A stretch of DNA of 64,000 nt from Enterococcus haemoperoxidus ATCC BAA-382 (GCF_000407165.1 NZ_KE136480.1:310001-374000), one strand, 5' to 3'; positions 37,006-46,830 are shown, counted from the stretch's first letter. Program-made: numbers and translations. The notes: generated by a model not told the origin, from the sequence alone.

Positions 37006-38445
37006 ATGTTAATGACTCAATTAATCAAGAAAAACGAACAGATAAAATTGGATTTATTTACTAGAATCGTAAATAGCCCTATGATTGAAAGCGAGACATT
37101 ACAAGCACAGTTGTCTCTATCTAAAAATCGTCTGTATCATTTTGTGCTTCAACTCGATAAAGATCTAGCTATCTATCAAATCCCGATAACCATTCAGTAT
37201 AAAGAAAATAAATATATAGCAGAAAAATCTGAAGGAAGTCATCATTCTTCACTATTGATTTATGAACTCATTCAACATTATTTAAATGCTTCAGCTATGT
37301 TTCAATTGACTTATCTTTTTTTACATGAGGACCAAACACCAATTACTGATATTGCACAAAAGTTGTTGTTTTCTCAGTCACATACCTATTATGTCATCCG
37401 TCAAGTCAATCCTTTTTTAAAACAATTCAATTTAAAATTGATGGTTGCTAATAAGACTGTTGTTCTTAATGGACGCGCTTCTGATATCTTTATCTTTCGC
37501 TTTTTAGTGTTTAGTTTCTTATTTTTTTATCGCTCACCTTATCCTACAATCGAAACTGAACGTCAAAAAAGCGTAGCAAACGACAAAACTCTTCCTTACG
37601 CCAAACAAATGACCTACTCCGAGCTTCATAGTCTAAACTCTTTTTTCTATGTGCTGGAGCATACACCGACTGATCTAAATCGCTTATCAGTGGAAATTCA
37701 AGCATCCTCTGTGTTTCCTTTGACAACGATTCTTGAAGTAAAAGAAAATGAACTTGATCACGCCTATCTGCTCTTTTTCCTACGAATCTTTATTCCTAGA
37801 CTTTGTACTTTTGAAGAAATGATTCGCTTGGGTGAACATTTAGAAACTATGGTCGATTTTGATTTAGCGATGCTTGCTAAACAAATGTTAGATGCCGTAT
37901 TCGATACTTTTACATTAGAATCTTTGCCGCGTCTTTATAAAAACTATTACGCCAGTCTTTATATCTTGACCCTACATTTAAGTTATATCGAGTTTTTTGG
38001 TCACGATTTAAAAAATATCTTTTACTCACAAGCTTTAACTACTAAAAGTATCCAAACCCATGCAGCATTGTATGAACAAATGGTTAATTTCTATGATCAG
38101 TTCCAACCAGAAGTTTCTTGGTCTAAAAAAGAAGAAAGCAAGCAAGTCTTGATCGATACACTTTATTTGATCGTTCTAGGTGAGCATCAGCAAAAAGTCA
38201 TGATTTATATCGACTTTGGTGGGAACATTGTTGCTGAATTGGCCTTAAAACGAAAATTAATAAAAATCCTTAACCCCGATACCTTCATCTTCACGACAGA
38301 TGATACGATCGCTGATGTAATCATCGCAAATTATGTGGCACCGATTGAAAGATCGGACACCGCCTTTTTACTAGTTGAAAACTTTAATGAAGCAGGAACT
38401 TGGAAAGCTATTTATACGCAACTTTTACAGCTCGTTAAAGAATAA
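37006..38445 (+). CDS. Mga/AtxA-like transcriptional regulator
   Basis: DNA-binding regulator of 479 residues. The N-terminal third has two helix-turn-helix regions (MIESETLQAQLSLSKNRLYHF and ITDIAQKLLFSQSHTYYVIRQV), followed by a PRD-like helical region and a C-terminal EIIB-like fold near VMIYIDFGGNIVAELALKR. This is the Mga-family plan. It is transcribed divergently from the WxL operon, whose expression it presumably activates. A -10 TATAAT lies at 36976-36981, with a poor -35, as expected for an activator-dependent or weakly expressed gene. Ribosome site AAGGTGG. Confidence 0.82.
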   Translation: MLMTQLIKKNEQIKLDLFTRIVNSPMIESETLQAQLSLSKNRLYHFVLQLDKDLAIYQIPITIQYKENKYIAEKSEGSHHSSLLIYELIQHYLNASAMFQLTYLFLHEDQTPITDIAQKLLFSQSHTYYVIRQVNPFLKQFNLKLMVANKTVVLNGRASDIFIFRFLVFSFLFFYRSPYPTIETERQKSVANDKTLPYAKQMTYSELHSLNSFFYVLEHTPTDLNRLSVEIQASSVFPLTTILEVKENELDHAYLLFFLRIFIPRLCTFEEMIRLGEHLETMVDFDLAMLAKQMLDAVFDTFTLESLPRLYKNYYASLYILTLHLSYIEFFGHDLKNIFYSQALTTKSIQTHAALYEQMVNFYDQFQPEVSWSKKEESKQVLIDTLYLIVLGEHQQKVMIYIDFGGNIVAELALKRKLIKILNPDTFIFTTDDTIADVIIANYVAPIERSDTAFLLVENFNEAGTWKAIYTQLLQLVKE

Positions 38446-38450
38446 TACGC

Positions 38451-38490
38451 AAAAAAACGAGACAATCATTTCGACTGTCTCGATTTTTTA
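38451..38490. terminator. Bidirectional terminator
   Basis: Stem CGAGACA with TGTCTCG, flanked by A7 on the left and T6 on the right, between the convergent regulator and methyltransferase genes. Confidence 0.85.
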
Positions 38491-38505
38491 TTTTTCTATT
38501 CACTA

Positions 38506-39111
38506 TTATGCTTCTTTGACGCTTTTCAAAATATAGTAGCCTTTTTCTTTTGTCACGATTTCTACATTTCCAAAAACTTCAGTCATTTTTTTCTCAGCAC
38601 TTGGCGCACCTTGTTTCTTTTGAATCACGACAGTCAATGTTCCATCGACAAGTAGTCTAGGATACGCTTCACTTAAAATTTCATGCACTACTTTTTTCCC
38701 TGCTCGAATCGGTGGATTGCTAATGATTGCAGCGTATTGCTGTTCATGTGTATCAGCGTAGATATTTGATGTGTGGATATCGACATTTTCAACATGATTT
38801 TTCTTCGCATTTTCTTGCGCTAAAGCCACCGCTCGCTGATTAACATCGATCATTTCTACCGTTCTACCACTGAATGAAGCCAACGCTAAACCAATTGGAC
38901 CATAACCGCAACCGACATCTAGCAATTTGCCTTCTGGAAGATTTTCCCACTCAAAAGCATCGATCAACACACGGGAACCGAAGTCCACTGTATTACGGGA
39001 AAACACCCCACTATCAGTTAAAAACTGAAACTTCTTCCCTCTTAATTCAAACGACCATTGCTCTAAATCATGCGCAAGATCTGGATTTTCTGTATAATAA
39101 TGATTATTCAT
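38506..39111 (-). CDS. Class I SAM methyltransferase (RsmC-like, YbxB type)
   Basis: Small-subunit rRNA (guanine-N2) methyltransferase-like protein of 201 residues. SAM-binding motif I is LLDVGCGYGPIGLALAS, motif IV is the amino-group methyltransferase signature ISNPPIRAGKK. The short length corresponds to the C-terminal catalytic half of RsmC, normal for Gram-positive YbxB proteins. The gene starts ten bases after the GDSL hydrolase stop and is probably cotranscribed with it. The precise nucleotide target is inferred only from family. Confidence 0.85.
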   Translation of the reverse strand: MNNHYYTENPDLAHDLEQWSFELRGKKFQFLTDSGVFSRNTVDFGSRVLIDAFEWENLPEGKLLDVGCGYGPIGLALASFSGRTVEMIDVNQRAVALAQENAKKNHVENVDIHTSNIYADTHEQQYAAIISNPPIRAGKKVVHEILSEAYPRLLVDGTLTVVIQKKQGAPSAEKKMTEVFGNVEIVTKEKGYYILKSVKEA

Positions 39112-39121
39112 TTTCTTCTTC

Positions 39122-39712
39122 CTAACTATTTTCTTTTGTCATCAGTCTACCTTTTATTTCGCGAACAATCAAGGCAGCTAGTAAGTCATAACCCGTTTTA
39201 GAAAAATGTAGTCCATCTGCTTGTAAAAATTCATCTGTTCCAGGGTAAACCACCATTGCTTTGTATAAATCAATAACAGGAATTTCATATTTAGCGCCGA
39301 TCACTTTTACTCGTTCTACATATTCACGAATCCGATCATCATCTCGGGTTGGTTTTCTAGCACAATCTACATATGGCGGTGTGAGTAACACGACTTTTTC
39401 TTTACCGATTTTAGCGAGCATTGTTTCGAGGTTTTCAGCGTATTTTTCTAAAGGCACTAAATTGTCGCTATTCGTGTCATTGGCGCCGAAGAAAATCGTT
39501 ACGATATCTGCTTGTTCTGCTAAGACTTCTTTATCCAAACGTTTCAGTGCATCTTGCGTAGTATCTCCCGGCATTCCTGCATTTACGATCATCACCTCTT
39601 CATAATTTTGAGCTGCTAAATCTTCTGCAATCAAGTTTTGTAAAATAGGCGTGATGGCTTCTTCACCGTATCCTGCTGTGATACTATCTCCAAATAAAAC
39701 GATTTTTTTCAT
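39122..39712 (-). CDS. SGNH/GDSL-family hydrolase
   Basis: Esterase or lipase-like hydrolase of 196 residues. Block I VLFGDSITAGYG holds the nucleophile serine, block III FFGANDTN the oxyanion asparagine, and block V DGLHFSKTGY the Asp-His pair. There is no signal peptide, so it acts in the cytoplasm. ATG at 39712 is favoured, with AAAGGGA upstream; TTG at 39715 is the alternative. It forms a two-gene unit with the methyltransferase gene. Substrate unknown. Confidence 0.88.
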   Translation of the reverse strand: MKKIVLFGDSITAGYGEEAITPILQNLIAEDLAAQNYEEVMIVNAGMPGDTTQDALKRLDKEVLAEQADIVTIFFGANDTNSDNLVPLEKYAENLETMLAKIGKEKVVLLTPPYVDCARKPTRDDDRIREYVERVKVIGAKYEIPVIDLYKAMVVYPGTDEFLQADGLHFSKTGYDLLAALIVREIKGRLMTKENS

Positions 39713-39887
39713 CAAGCATTTCCCTTTCTCGACTTGTTTTCTTTATTCATCATACCATTGAAAAGGCTGTTTTGCCGAGGCAAAAAATTATTTTAGCAGT
39801 AAAAATAAAACGGCCCCTCATCCTATCCAATCATACGATTCAAATTTAACTAATATCCTTAAAAATTGACTAATTGTCATAATCATA

Positions 39888-39916
39888 TTGAAACAGTAAT
39901 TCTTCCATTATACAAT
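39888..39916 (+). promoter_or_regulatory. Promoter of the 361-residue lipoprotein gene
   Basis: -35 TTGAAA, 17-bp spacer, -10 TACAAT, ending 34 bp before the ATG. The region 39713-39887 before it holds a small inverted repeat (TTTTGCC, GA, GGCAAAA) but no gene. Confidence 0.55.
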
Positions 39917-39950
39917 AAAGTTAAATGAAATAAGATAGGAAAACTTACAT

Positions 39951-41036
39951 ATGAATAAAAAAAGAATACTCGGCCTAGCCTCGCTATTATTTTTAATTAC
40001 ACTTGGCGGATGCCAAAAAACAACTGCACTAAAAACAAAAGAGTACAATATAGCTATTATTGATTCAAAAAACATCACAACTTTTCTTGAAAAAGACGAT
40101 AAACTAGAAAAAGTGGAGCAACTTAAACGAACAGACGGAAACCTAAATTTTTGGCGCAATAATTTTTGGACAATGGATAATCATTACTACACAAAAACCT
40201 CTGAAAATCCCAAACTTGAAGTTTCCTTAGCAAAAATTGGTCGTGACTTATCAATTGATCTTGTCAAAGCAGAAGGAAATGATGCCTATACTTCAAATGT
40301 AGACGGGGAATTTTTTTATACTACCGCCTGTTTTAGTGATCGAACAGAATTTTATAAATATGATAAGAACTTGAAACTACAGTTGAAAAAGGAACTCCGC
40401 AAAAAAGAAAGTATCCTAACCAATCAATTGATCCCTCTAGGAGAGTATCTCTATGTTTTATGTGGCTATACTAGCCCTGATGACGGATCAAGTAAAAATA
40501 TGTTAGTGAAAATGACGAAGGAATTTGAAGTGATCGAAGAAACAGATTTAGGTGATGAAAAAAGTGCATACATGAGAATGGTTCATTTTCAAAATAAATT
40601 TTATATTACAGAAGCCAATGCTAGTGTGGGGGCAACTGGTGAACCAGGAGAAGCAAATCGAGTACTTGTATATGATCTAGCAACAAAAAATCAATCGTAT
40701 CTCACTTTGACTTATCCTTATCCGATGGAAATATATGTAGACGTGCCAAACGAAAACCTAATCATTCGTCACTATGAGCTCTATGTAAAAAGCTATACAT
40801 GGACCGTTTACAACTTGAAAGACCAATCAGAATCGTTCATTCATTTTCCTGAATACGAAAAATTGGAACAAGAAAAACATATAAATTCTCCATTTTTCAC
40901 TCAGGATAGTGGTTATTACTATTTTATGTTCGATGATCAACTCACCAAATATGATCCTAAAACGAATACACCGATCAAACTAGACTTATCAGCCTATGAC
41001 TTTGAAGATACAAGTGCTTTGATTATGAATAAATAA
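39951..41036 (+). CDS. Lipoprotein of unknown function
   Basis: Predicted lipoprotein of 361 residues. Signal peptide MNKKRILGLASLLFLITLGG with lipobox LGGC. The mature chain is rich in alternating Tyr/Asp/Lys segments such as NNFWTMDNHYYTKTSE and GYYYFMFDDQLTKYDPKT, spaced like the blades of a beta-propeller; this fold is an inference. No catalytic motif was recognised. It has its own promoter and terminator and no partner gene. Confidence 0.75.
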   Translation: MNKKRILGLASLLFLITLGGCQKTTALKTKEYNIAIIDSKNITTFLEKDDKLEKVEQLKRTDGNLNFWRNNFWTMDNHYYTKTSENPKLEVSLAKIGRDLSIDLVKAEGNDAYTSNVDGEFFYTTACFSDRTEFYKYDKNLKLQLKKELRKKESILTNQLIPLGEYLYVLCGYTSPDDGSSKNMLVKMTKEFEVIEETDLGDEKSAYMRMVHFQNKFYITEANASVGATGEPGEANRVLVYDLATKNQSYLTLTYPYPMEIYVDVPNENLIIRHYELYVKSYTWTVYNLKDQSESFIHFPEYEKLEQEKHINSPFFTQDSGYYYFMFDDQLTKYDPKTNTPIKLDLSAYDFEDTSALIMNK

Positions 41037-41046
41037 GAATACACAC

Positions 41047-41080
41047 CAAAACTCTACTTTAACCACTCAGTAGGGTTTTG
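41047..41080 (+). terminator. Terminator of the lipoprotein gene
   Basis: Stem CAAAACTCTACT with AGTAGGGTTTTG (one mismatch), ten-base loop, followed by TTGTTTT. Confidence 0.7.
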
Positions 41081-41142
41081 TTGTTTTATGAAAGATGCTA
41101 TAATAAGCACAGAAATAAATGTTGGCTTTGGTGGAGGAACCG

Positions 41143-42066
41143 ATGGACGATAAAATGAATTATTACCCCATTTCACGGAAGGAATGGCAGGGCTTCTATC
41201 ATAACGGCAAAGCGCCGCTGACAGAAGAAGAATTAGAAGATATTAAAGGCTTCAATGATCAAATTTCATTGCAGGATGTGCAGGACATTTATGTGCCACT
41301 GACTCATCTGATTCATTTATATATGAAAGAATTTGAGTCTTTAACTGTTAGCAAAGGGCTGTTTTTACATGAATATGTACCTGTTCCACCTTTTATCATC
41401 GGGATCGCTGGTAGTGTGGCTGTTGGGAAAAGTACCACCGCTCGCTTACTGCAGCTGATTTTATCCAGAACCTTTAAACGCCGCAATGTCCAACTGATCA
41501 CGACGGACGGCTTTTTGTATCCGAATAAGGTTTTAGAAGCCAAAGGCATTATGGATCGGAAGGGATTTCCAGAAAGCTATGACATGGAAAAGTTGATCGA
41601 CTTTTTAAACCAAGTCAAAAATAGCCAAGAAGAAATCAAAGCACCACTTTATTCTCATAGTGTCTATGATATTATTGAAGGCGAATATGAAGTAATCCAA
41701 CAACCAGATATTCTGATCGTTGAAGGAATCAATACACTGCAATTACCAGCCAATCAGCAGATTTACGTCAGCGACTTCTTTGACTTTTCAGTCTTTGTAG
41801 ATGCAGAACCGAAGCTGATCGAAAAATGGTACCTTGAACGTTTTGGCGCCTTACTTGATACAGCTTTTCTTGATCCAGATAATTACTATTATCAATATGC
41901 GATCGGAAACCGTGAAGATGCCTTTGCGATGGCAAAAGAAGTTTGGAAAACAGTGAATTTGAAGAACTTAGAGGAATATATCTTGCCAACTCGAGGCAGA
42001 GCGGATATTATACTTCATAAGACTGAAAATCATATTATTGATGAGATATTTATGCGGAAGTATTAA
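41143..42066 (+). CDS. coaA: Pantothenate kinase, type I
   Basis: First step of coenzyme A synthesis: ATP-dependent phosphorylation of pantothenate. The 307-residue protein has the P-loop GIAGSVAVGKSTTARLL, LITTDGFLYPNKVLEAKG, FPESYDMEKLIDFL and DILIVEGINTLQ, all diagnostic of CoaA. The ATG at 41143 is preceded by GGTGGAGG; an upstream ATG at 41119 has no ribosome site. It stands in its own unit just before guaA, separated by a terminator. Confidence 0.96.
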   Translation: MDDKMNYYPISRKEWQGFYHNGKAPLTEEELEDIKGFNDQISLQDVQDIYVPLTHLIHLYMKEFESLTVSKGLFLHEYVPVPPFIIGIAGSVAVGKSTTARLLQLILSRTFKRRNVQLITTDGFLYPNKVLEAKGIMDRKGFPESYDMEKLIDFLNQVKNSQEEIKAPLYSHSVYDIIEGEYEVIQQPDILIVEGINTLQLPANQQIYVSDFFDFSVFVDAEPKLIEKWYLERFGALLDTAFLDPDNYYYQYAIGNREDAFAMAKEVWKTVNLKNLEEYILPTRGRADIILHKTENHIIDEIFMRKY

Positions 42067-42107
42067 TTCGTAAAGCTAGATCTCAAAACAACACTTAACT
42101 TGATTCT

Positions 42108-42138
42108 AAAAAGGTCAAAAAATTCTTTTTGACCTTTT
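42108..42138 (+). terminator. Terminator of coaA
   Basis: Stem AAAAGGTCAAAAA with TTTTTGACCTTTT around a three-base loop, ending in a T run before guaA. Confidence 0.8.
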
Positions 42139-42172
42139 ATTAGATAAATCTAAATGGATAGGGGTAATAAAT

Positions 42173-43729
42173 GTGACCAATGTTGCCGATTTGACAACTG
42201 TCGAAAAAATTATTGTTTTAGACTTTGGTAGTCAATATAACCAATTGATTACTCGACGTATTCGTGAATTTGGCGTGTTCTCAGAATTATTGAGCCACCG
42301 AATCACAGCGGATGAAATTCGCGAAATGGCACCAAAAGGAATTATTTTCTCTGGTGGCCCAAATAGTGTTTATGATGAAAATGCGTTTAGTATCGATCCT
42401 GAAATTTATGAATTAGGCATTCCAATTCTAGGAATTTGTTACGGTATGCAACTAATGATGCATAATTTAGGCGGAAAAGTTGAACCTGCTGGTAACCGTG
42501 AATACGGCAAGTCAGAGCTATCACTTTTGATTCCTGATTCACCTATTTTTAAAGGCACACCTGAAAAACAAATCGCTTGGATGAGTCATGGTGACCTTGT
42601 CGCTGCCATCCCTGATAGCTTTGAAACGGTGGCAACTAGCGCAGATTGTCCGTTTGCAGCAGTTGAAGATACAGCCCGTAACCTTTACGGCGTACAATTC
42701 CATCCAGAAGTTCGTCATTCTGAATATGGGAATGACTTATTACGTCACTTTACGTTTGATATTTGTCATTGCGAAGGCGACTGGACAATGGGCAACTTCA
42801 TCGAAATGGAAATCAACAAAATCCGCGAACAAGTCGGTGATAAAAAAGTCCTTCTTGGCCTTTCAGGCGGCGTGGATTCAAGCGTTGTTGGTGTGCTTTT
42901 ACAAAAAGCTATCGGCGACCAATTGACATGTATCTTTGTAGATCATGGTTTATTGCGCAAAGGTGAAGCAGAACAAGTAATGGATAGTTTAGGCGGAAAA
43001 TTCGGCTTGAACATTATTAAAGTAGACGCAAAAAAACGTTTCTTAGATAAATTAGCTGGCGTTTCTGATCCAGAGAAAAAACGTAAAATCATTGGGAACG
43101 AATTCGTTTATCTTTTCGATGATGAAGCGACAAAACTTGATGGCATCGACTTCCTAGCACAAGGTACCCTTTATACAGATATCGTAGAAAGTGGAACTGA
43201 AACAGCTCAAACGATCAAATCTCACCATAACGTGGGCGGATTGCCGGAAGATATGCAATTTGAATTGATTGAACCGTTGAATACGTTGTTTAAAGATGAA
43301 GTTCGTGCCTTAGGAATCGAATTAGGCATGCCTGAAGCGCTAGTTTGGCGCCAACCATTCCCTGGTCCTGGTTTAGGGATTCGTGTGCTTGGTGAAATTA
43401 CTGAAGAAAAATTAGAAATCGTGCGTGATTCTGATGCGATTTTACGTGAAGAGATCGCCAACGCTGGTTTAGATCGTGATATTTGGCAGTACTTTACTGT
43501 GTTACCTGGCATCCGTAGTGTGGGTGTGATGGGTGATGGCCGTACGTATGATTATACTGTGGGCATTCGTGCAGTAACTTCGATTGATGGGATGACAGCT
43601 GACTTTGCTAGAATTCCTTGGGATGTGTTGCAGAAGATTTCTGTGCGGATCGTGAATGAAGTGGATCATGTGAATCGGATCGTTTATGATATTACGAGTA
43701 AGCCACCTGCTACTGTTGAGTGGGAATAA
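42173..43729 (+). CDS. guaA: GMP synthase (glutamine-hydrolysing)
   Basis: Converts XMP to GMP with glutamine and ATP. The 518-residue protein has the class I amidotransferase triad region (GICYGMQLM with the cysteine, [11 protein letters not shown] with the histidine), the PP-loop [12 protein letters not shown] of the synthetase domain, and the C-terminal dimerisation domain ending [11 protein letters not shown]. The start is GTG with AGGGG upstream. Its 3' end is a known integration hotspot for genomic islands, and the AT-rich defence cluster begins 211 bp further on. Confidence 0.97.
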   Translation: MTNVADLTTVEKIIVLDFGSQYNQLITRRIREFGVFSELLSHRITADEIREMAPKGIIFSGGPNSVYDENAFSIDPEIYELGIPILGICYGMQLMMHNLGGKVEPAGNREYGKSELSLLIPDSPIFKGTPEKQIAWMSHGDLVAAIPDSFETVATSADCPFAAVEDTARNLYGVQFHPEVRHSEYGNDLLRHFTFDICHCEGDWTMGNFIEMEINKIREQVGDKKVLLGLSGGVDSSVVGVLLQKAIGDQLTCIFVDHGLLRKGEAEQVMDSLGGKFGLNIIKVDAKKRFLDKLAGVSDPEKKRKIIGNEFVYLFDDEATKLDGIDFLAQGTLYTDIVESGTETAQTIKSHHNVGGLPEDMQFELIEPLNTLFKDEVRALGIELGMPEALVWRQPFPGPGLGIRVLGEITEEKLEIVRDSDAILREEIANAGLDRDIWQYFTVLPGIRSVGVMGDGRTYDYTVGIRAVTSIDGMTADFARIPWDVLQKISVRIVNEVDHVNRIVYDITSKPPATVEWE

Positions 43730-43816
43730 AGAGCCAACATAATAAGGATGGGGAATGCCGATAAATCAACGTTTTTCAACTTATGAAATGCTTGATTTTC
43801 ATTAAAAATGATATGG

Positions 43817-43838
43817 TTCCCTACCATTTTCCCTACCA
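43817..43838. repeat. Direct repeat TTCCCTACCA next to guaA 3' end
   Basis: Two copies of TTCCCTACCA with a 12-base period at 43817-43826 and 43829-43838, between guaA and the accessory island. Such short repeats flank attachment sites of some tyrosine-recombinase elements; read on the minus strand they would encode LVGKMVG, possibly the tail of a lost integrase. Both readings are inference. Confidence 0.35.
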
Positions 43839-43877
43839 AAAATCCCTTGTCAGATTAATATCTGATAAGGGATTTTT
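43838..43877. terminator. Terminator between guaA and the defence cluster
   Basis: Long stem AAAAATCCCTTGTCAGAT with ATCTGATAAGGGATTTTT (one mismatch) around TAAT, usable on both strands. Confidence 0.85.
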
Positions 43878-43940
43878 ATTTGTATCATTACTTTTTCTTA
43901 AAACACACTAGTTTAATCAAAAGGTAATATTTCAAAATAA

Positions 43941-46397
43941 TTATTTATTTTTGATTATAGAAGCCAAGCTAGATAAATAGGATTTAGCATCTTTGCTTAT
44001 TCCCAGTTCATTTCCGTTGATAAGTAAATAACTGATTAATTTTTTTATTACATCATTTTCATTAATAAAGTCTTTACGAGCGTAATCATACGAGTTATTA
44101 TTTGAGCTAAGCGCTTCATACAATATTTTTAAAGTATTCTCATTTTCTTCTACATTTTTATAATTATTTAAATAGCATTCATGACAAAGTATTATTGCTT
44201 TCGTATAATGTACATGATCTAAAGATATTTTTACCTTTGAATTCCTTGTATTAGTATAAATAGATTCAAACATTTGATAAGCCGTATTTACGCATCTAGT
44301 TGCTTTTTTCAAATAATCTAATCTGATTTCTTTATTTAGTTTACTTTCAACGATCATAGATTTTATATAGCATTTTGATTTTTGATGCATATAACTGGGT
44401 TCTGTTGACAATAACTCGGCAAGTCCATCATAGATATCTCTAATTAAGCTAATATCTCTGATCTTTTCATCAAAACCAAAAACCTTATTAATATTATCGA
44501 ATAGTATATACTCTTTATAAATTGAATTAGCAGTATTGCTTATCTCTTTACCATTCATCTGTTGTAGCAATTGGGTTATTATATAGACATAAGATTCTAC
44601 GATTATATTTCTATTGCTGTCTTTTTTCACAAAATCTCTTAATACATTGTACAACCAATACTCTGCGTTCAAAACATATTTAGTTGGAGAATTATTTCCA
44701 TATGTTTTTTCAAAATTCCAAGTGTTTTCTTTATCAATCAAAGGAGTAGTAAACGAAGCTTGTTTTTCTATTTCAGTTAATAAATCTAACATAATTATTT
44801 TAGTTGAGTATAGCTTTTTCTCTGTAGCTAATGCAACTAAAACTGCTACTTGAAATTTATCCTCTAAGGATGCATTTTTATGAGTGTACTTATTTTGATT
44901 TTTTAATAAATTACTAATTCTTAGTATATTATCTAAAATAGTGGTATTTTTAAAAATAGTTAATTCAGTGGCCGGAAGTAATTTATTTATTTTGTCTAAT
45001 TCAGATTTAGACATTTTTTTGTTTAGATTGTATTCACAGATATCAGTTTTTTTTAGTTTATCCTTTAATTTCAACTGATTAATTAATCCTAGTAAATCTC
45101 TGGAATTCCTATTTGAAAAAATAATTACATGCGAATTTATAGCATGTATTTCATTTTTAGCGTTAAATAACTGCTCTAATTGAGTAGTTGATAAAGCACC
45201 GTCATCAAATAACAAAAGGCTATCTTTTTTTGAGATTAAAACTGAAAAAGCTTCAGTATTAATGCTGTCTTTACTTTCAAATAAATATACTTTTTTATTT
45301 AAAACCTTTGTCGCGATATCAATCATTAAATAAGTTTTTCCGCTGGCTCTACTACCAAATACAAGTTGAATACAATTACTAGTAATGTCTAATAATATTT
45401 TTTCTGACAAATCTCGACTAATAAAATAATACGGTATATATATCTTTCTATTTTTATCCAACAAACCTTTTCCGAACAATAAATAATCCCTGTTGTTTTC
45501 AAATTTATAATCTATTCTTTCAGGACGACTACTTATAACAAATGATTCCAATTCGTCAACTTTTATTTTTTCTGATTCTTTCCAAGTCTCATATAAAAAA
45601 TCATATATATCATCAAATTTATCAAATAGAATGATGTGACTTATTCCAAAAGACTCAAAGTGATCTTTTTCAAGTAAACTAGGTTCGTGTGTAGTACATA
45701 GATATCGATTAACATTCTCATAATTTTCTTTTTTTATAGAGACAGTCTTTAAATCTATTTCGTCACTTAGACTACATCCAATATATATTAAATTTTGAAA
45801 AGTAAAATCATGGAGCAATTTTTGTAATAAAGGATGGTTTTTATCTAAACTTTCAAGATACTGATCTTGACTGAATATCTGACTGTTTGAATCCTTATAA
45901 GTAACTATTTCATTTATATCACCGTGCATTTTTATTACACATTTCTCCTGTGTAAAAATATTATCATTGAACTTTCGATTAGAGTGCACAACATTTTTAT
46001 AAGAGCTATTTCTCTCAATAGCATCATCAATATTGAGCGTATAAATATATGTCCAAGATATTTCAAGAAATTTTTTCTTAGCATCGCATAGATGAACATG
46101 CATAAAATTATCTGTTAAATATTTATTTCGTTTACCAAATTCTATATGCTTATTATATGTGCTAGATAACTCAGAAAATTTTTTCTCTTTTATCATTTTT
46201 TGATCACTTTCACTAAAAAGACTTGTATTTAAAAGTTCGTTAGTCATAAATTTTTTATAGTCCTCACCAGAAGGTACTTTTCCACTTCGAGTAAGACAGT
46301 CTCTTGAGAATCCAGAACCAATAATAGGTATTAGCATCTTTCTTTTAAACGATTCAATGAGTTCGTCCTTAATTTCATTTGGTTTTACTATTTTCAT
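43941..46397 (-). CDS. SIR2-like domain fused to a P-loop NTPase
   Basis: Probable defence effector of 818 residues. The N-terminal SIR2-like domain (about 1-280) shows LIPIIGSGFSRD (27-29), TLNIDDAIER with N122 and D124, KMHGDI with the histidine at 158, and LIYIGCSLSDEID, i.e. the NAD-site motifs of SIR2_2-type NADases. A NTPase region follows with Walker A VFGSRASGKTYLM (348-355) and Walker B SLLLFDDG (near 396). The C-terminal 350 residues are helical and repeat-like. The plan resembles SIR2-STAND proteins such as Avs5. Start at 46397 has GGAGG. Last gene of the five-gene minus-strand cluster, 43 bp after the 129-residue gene. Confidence 0.75.
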   Translation of the reverse strand: MKIVKPNEIKDELIESFKRKMLIPIIGSGFSRDCLTRSGKVPSGEDYKKFMTNELLNTSLFSESDQKMIKEKKFSELSSTYNKHIEFGKRNKYLTDNFMHVHLCDAKKKFLEISWTYIYTLNIDDAIERNSSYKNVVHSNRKFNDNIFTQEKCVIKMHGDINEIVTYKDSNSQIFSQDQYLESLDKNHPLLQKLLHDFTFQNLIYIGCSLSDEIDLKTVSIKKENYENVNRYLCTTHEPSLLEKDHFESFGISHIILFDKFDDIYDFLYETWKESEKIKVDELESFVISSRPERIDYKFENNRDYLLFGKGLLDKNRKIYIPYYFISRDLSEKILLDITSNCIQLVFGSRASGKTYLMIDIATKVLNKKVYLFESKDSINTEAFSVLISKKDSLLLFDDGALSTTQLEQLFNAKNEIHAINSHVIIFSNRNSRDLLGLINQLKLKDKLKKTDICEYNLNKKMSKSELDKINKLLPATELTIFKNTTILDNILRISNLLKNQNKYTHKNASLEDKFQVAVLVALATEKKLYSTKIIMLDLLTEIEKQASFTTPLIDKENTWNFEKTYGNNSPTKYVLNAEYWLYNVLRDFVKKDSNRNIIVESYVYIITQLLQQMNGKEISNTANSIYKEYILFDNINKVFGFDEKIRDISLIRDIYDGLAELLSTEPSYMHQKSKCYIKSMIVESKLNKEIRLDYLKKATRCVNTAYQMFESIYTNTRNSKVKISLDHVHYTKAIILCHECYLNNYKNVEENENTLKILYEALSSNNNSYDYARKDFINENDVIKKLISYLLINGNELGISKDAKSYLSSLASIIKNK

Positions 46398-46440
46398 ATT
46401 CTTTCCTCCTCGTAAATACAATTCGACCTAATTTTTTTGC

Positions 46441-46830
46441 CTATCTAGCTCTAATATTTTCAATACACAAGATATATCCTCCAAAATCTCCCCAGCGGTT
46501 TCTATCTTCTGACGAGCCAAGTTTTTCTATCCAACTAGTATCTAGTTCCAATTGTTCAGTTAACTTATGGAATGCCTTTAGATTGATCATAAATGTATTA
46601 TGATAGTTAGTTCTTAATTTATCCTTTTCCTGTTTCTCTTCCCTAGAAAAATAATTCCAGTTAGTTCTCATATTAGAATAGGCTATTGCTGAATCTATAA
46701 CTTCTTTCCATAGTTCATGTAAATATTCATCTTTGCATTTCAATATTTTAAAAATGGAGTTGAAAATCTTCAATGCCTCTTCGAAAGACATTGAACCATT
46801 TTTTTGTAAATAATTATTATAATCAAACAT
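46441..46830 (-). CDS. Helical protein of unknown function in the defence cluster
   Basis: Charged, largely alpha-helical protein of 129 residues, beginning MFDYNNYLQKNGSMSFEEALK. No family recognised. It contains the Trp/Glu-rich segments DEYLHELWKEVIDSAIAYSNMR and WNYFSREEKQEKDKL, and ends SEDRNRWGDFGGYILCIENIRAR. There is no signal peptide or membrane segment. The start has AAGGTG upstream; an open extension to 46938 overlaps HerA coding sequence. It sits 70 bp after HerA and 43 bp before the SIR2-NTPase gene, so it may be a third subunit, adaptor or phage-signal sensor; this is inference. Confidence 0.6.
   Translation of the reverse strand: MFDYNNYLQKNGSMSFEEALKIFNSIFKILKCKDEYLHELWKEVIDSAIAYSNMRTNWNYFSREEKQEKDKLRTNYHNTFMINLKAFHKLTEQLELDTSWIEKLGSSEDRNRWGDFGGYILCIENIRAR

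Noticed and set aside
43740-43880. Integrase tail read from the minus strand next to guaA
   Set aside because: An LVGKMVG-like stretch is visible but no catalytic motifs or start; too short to call a gene remnant.
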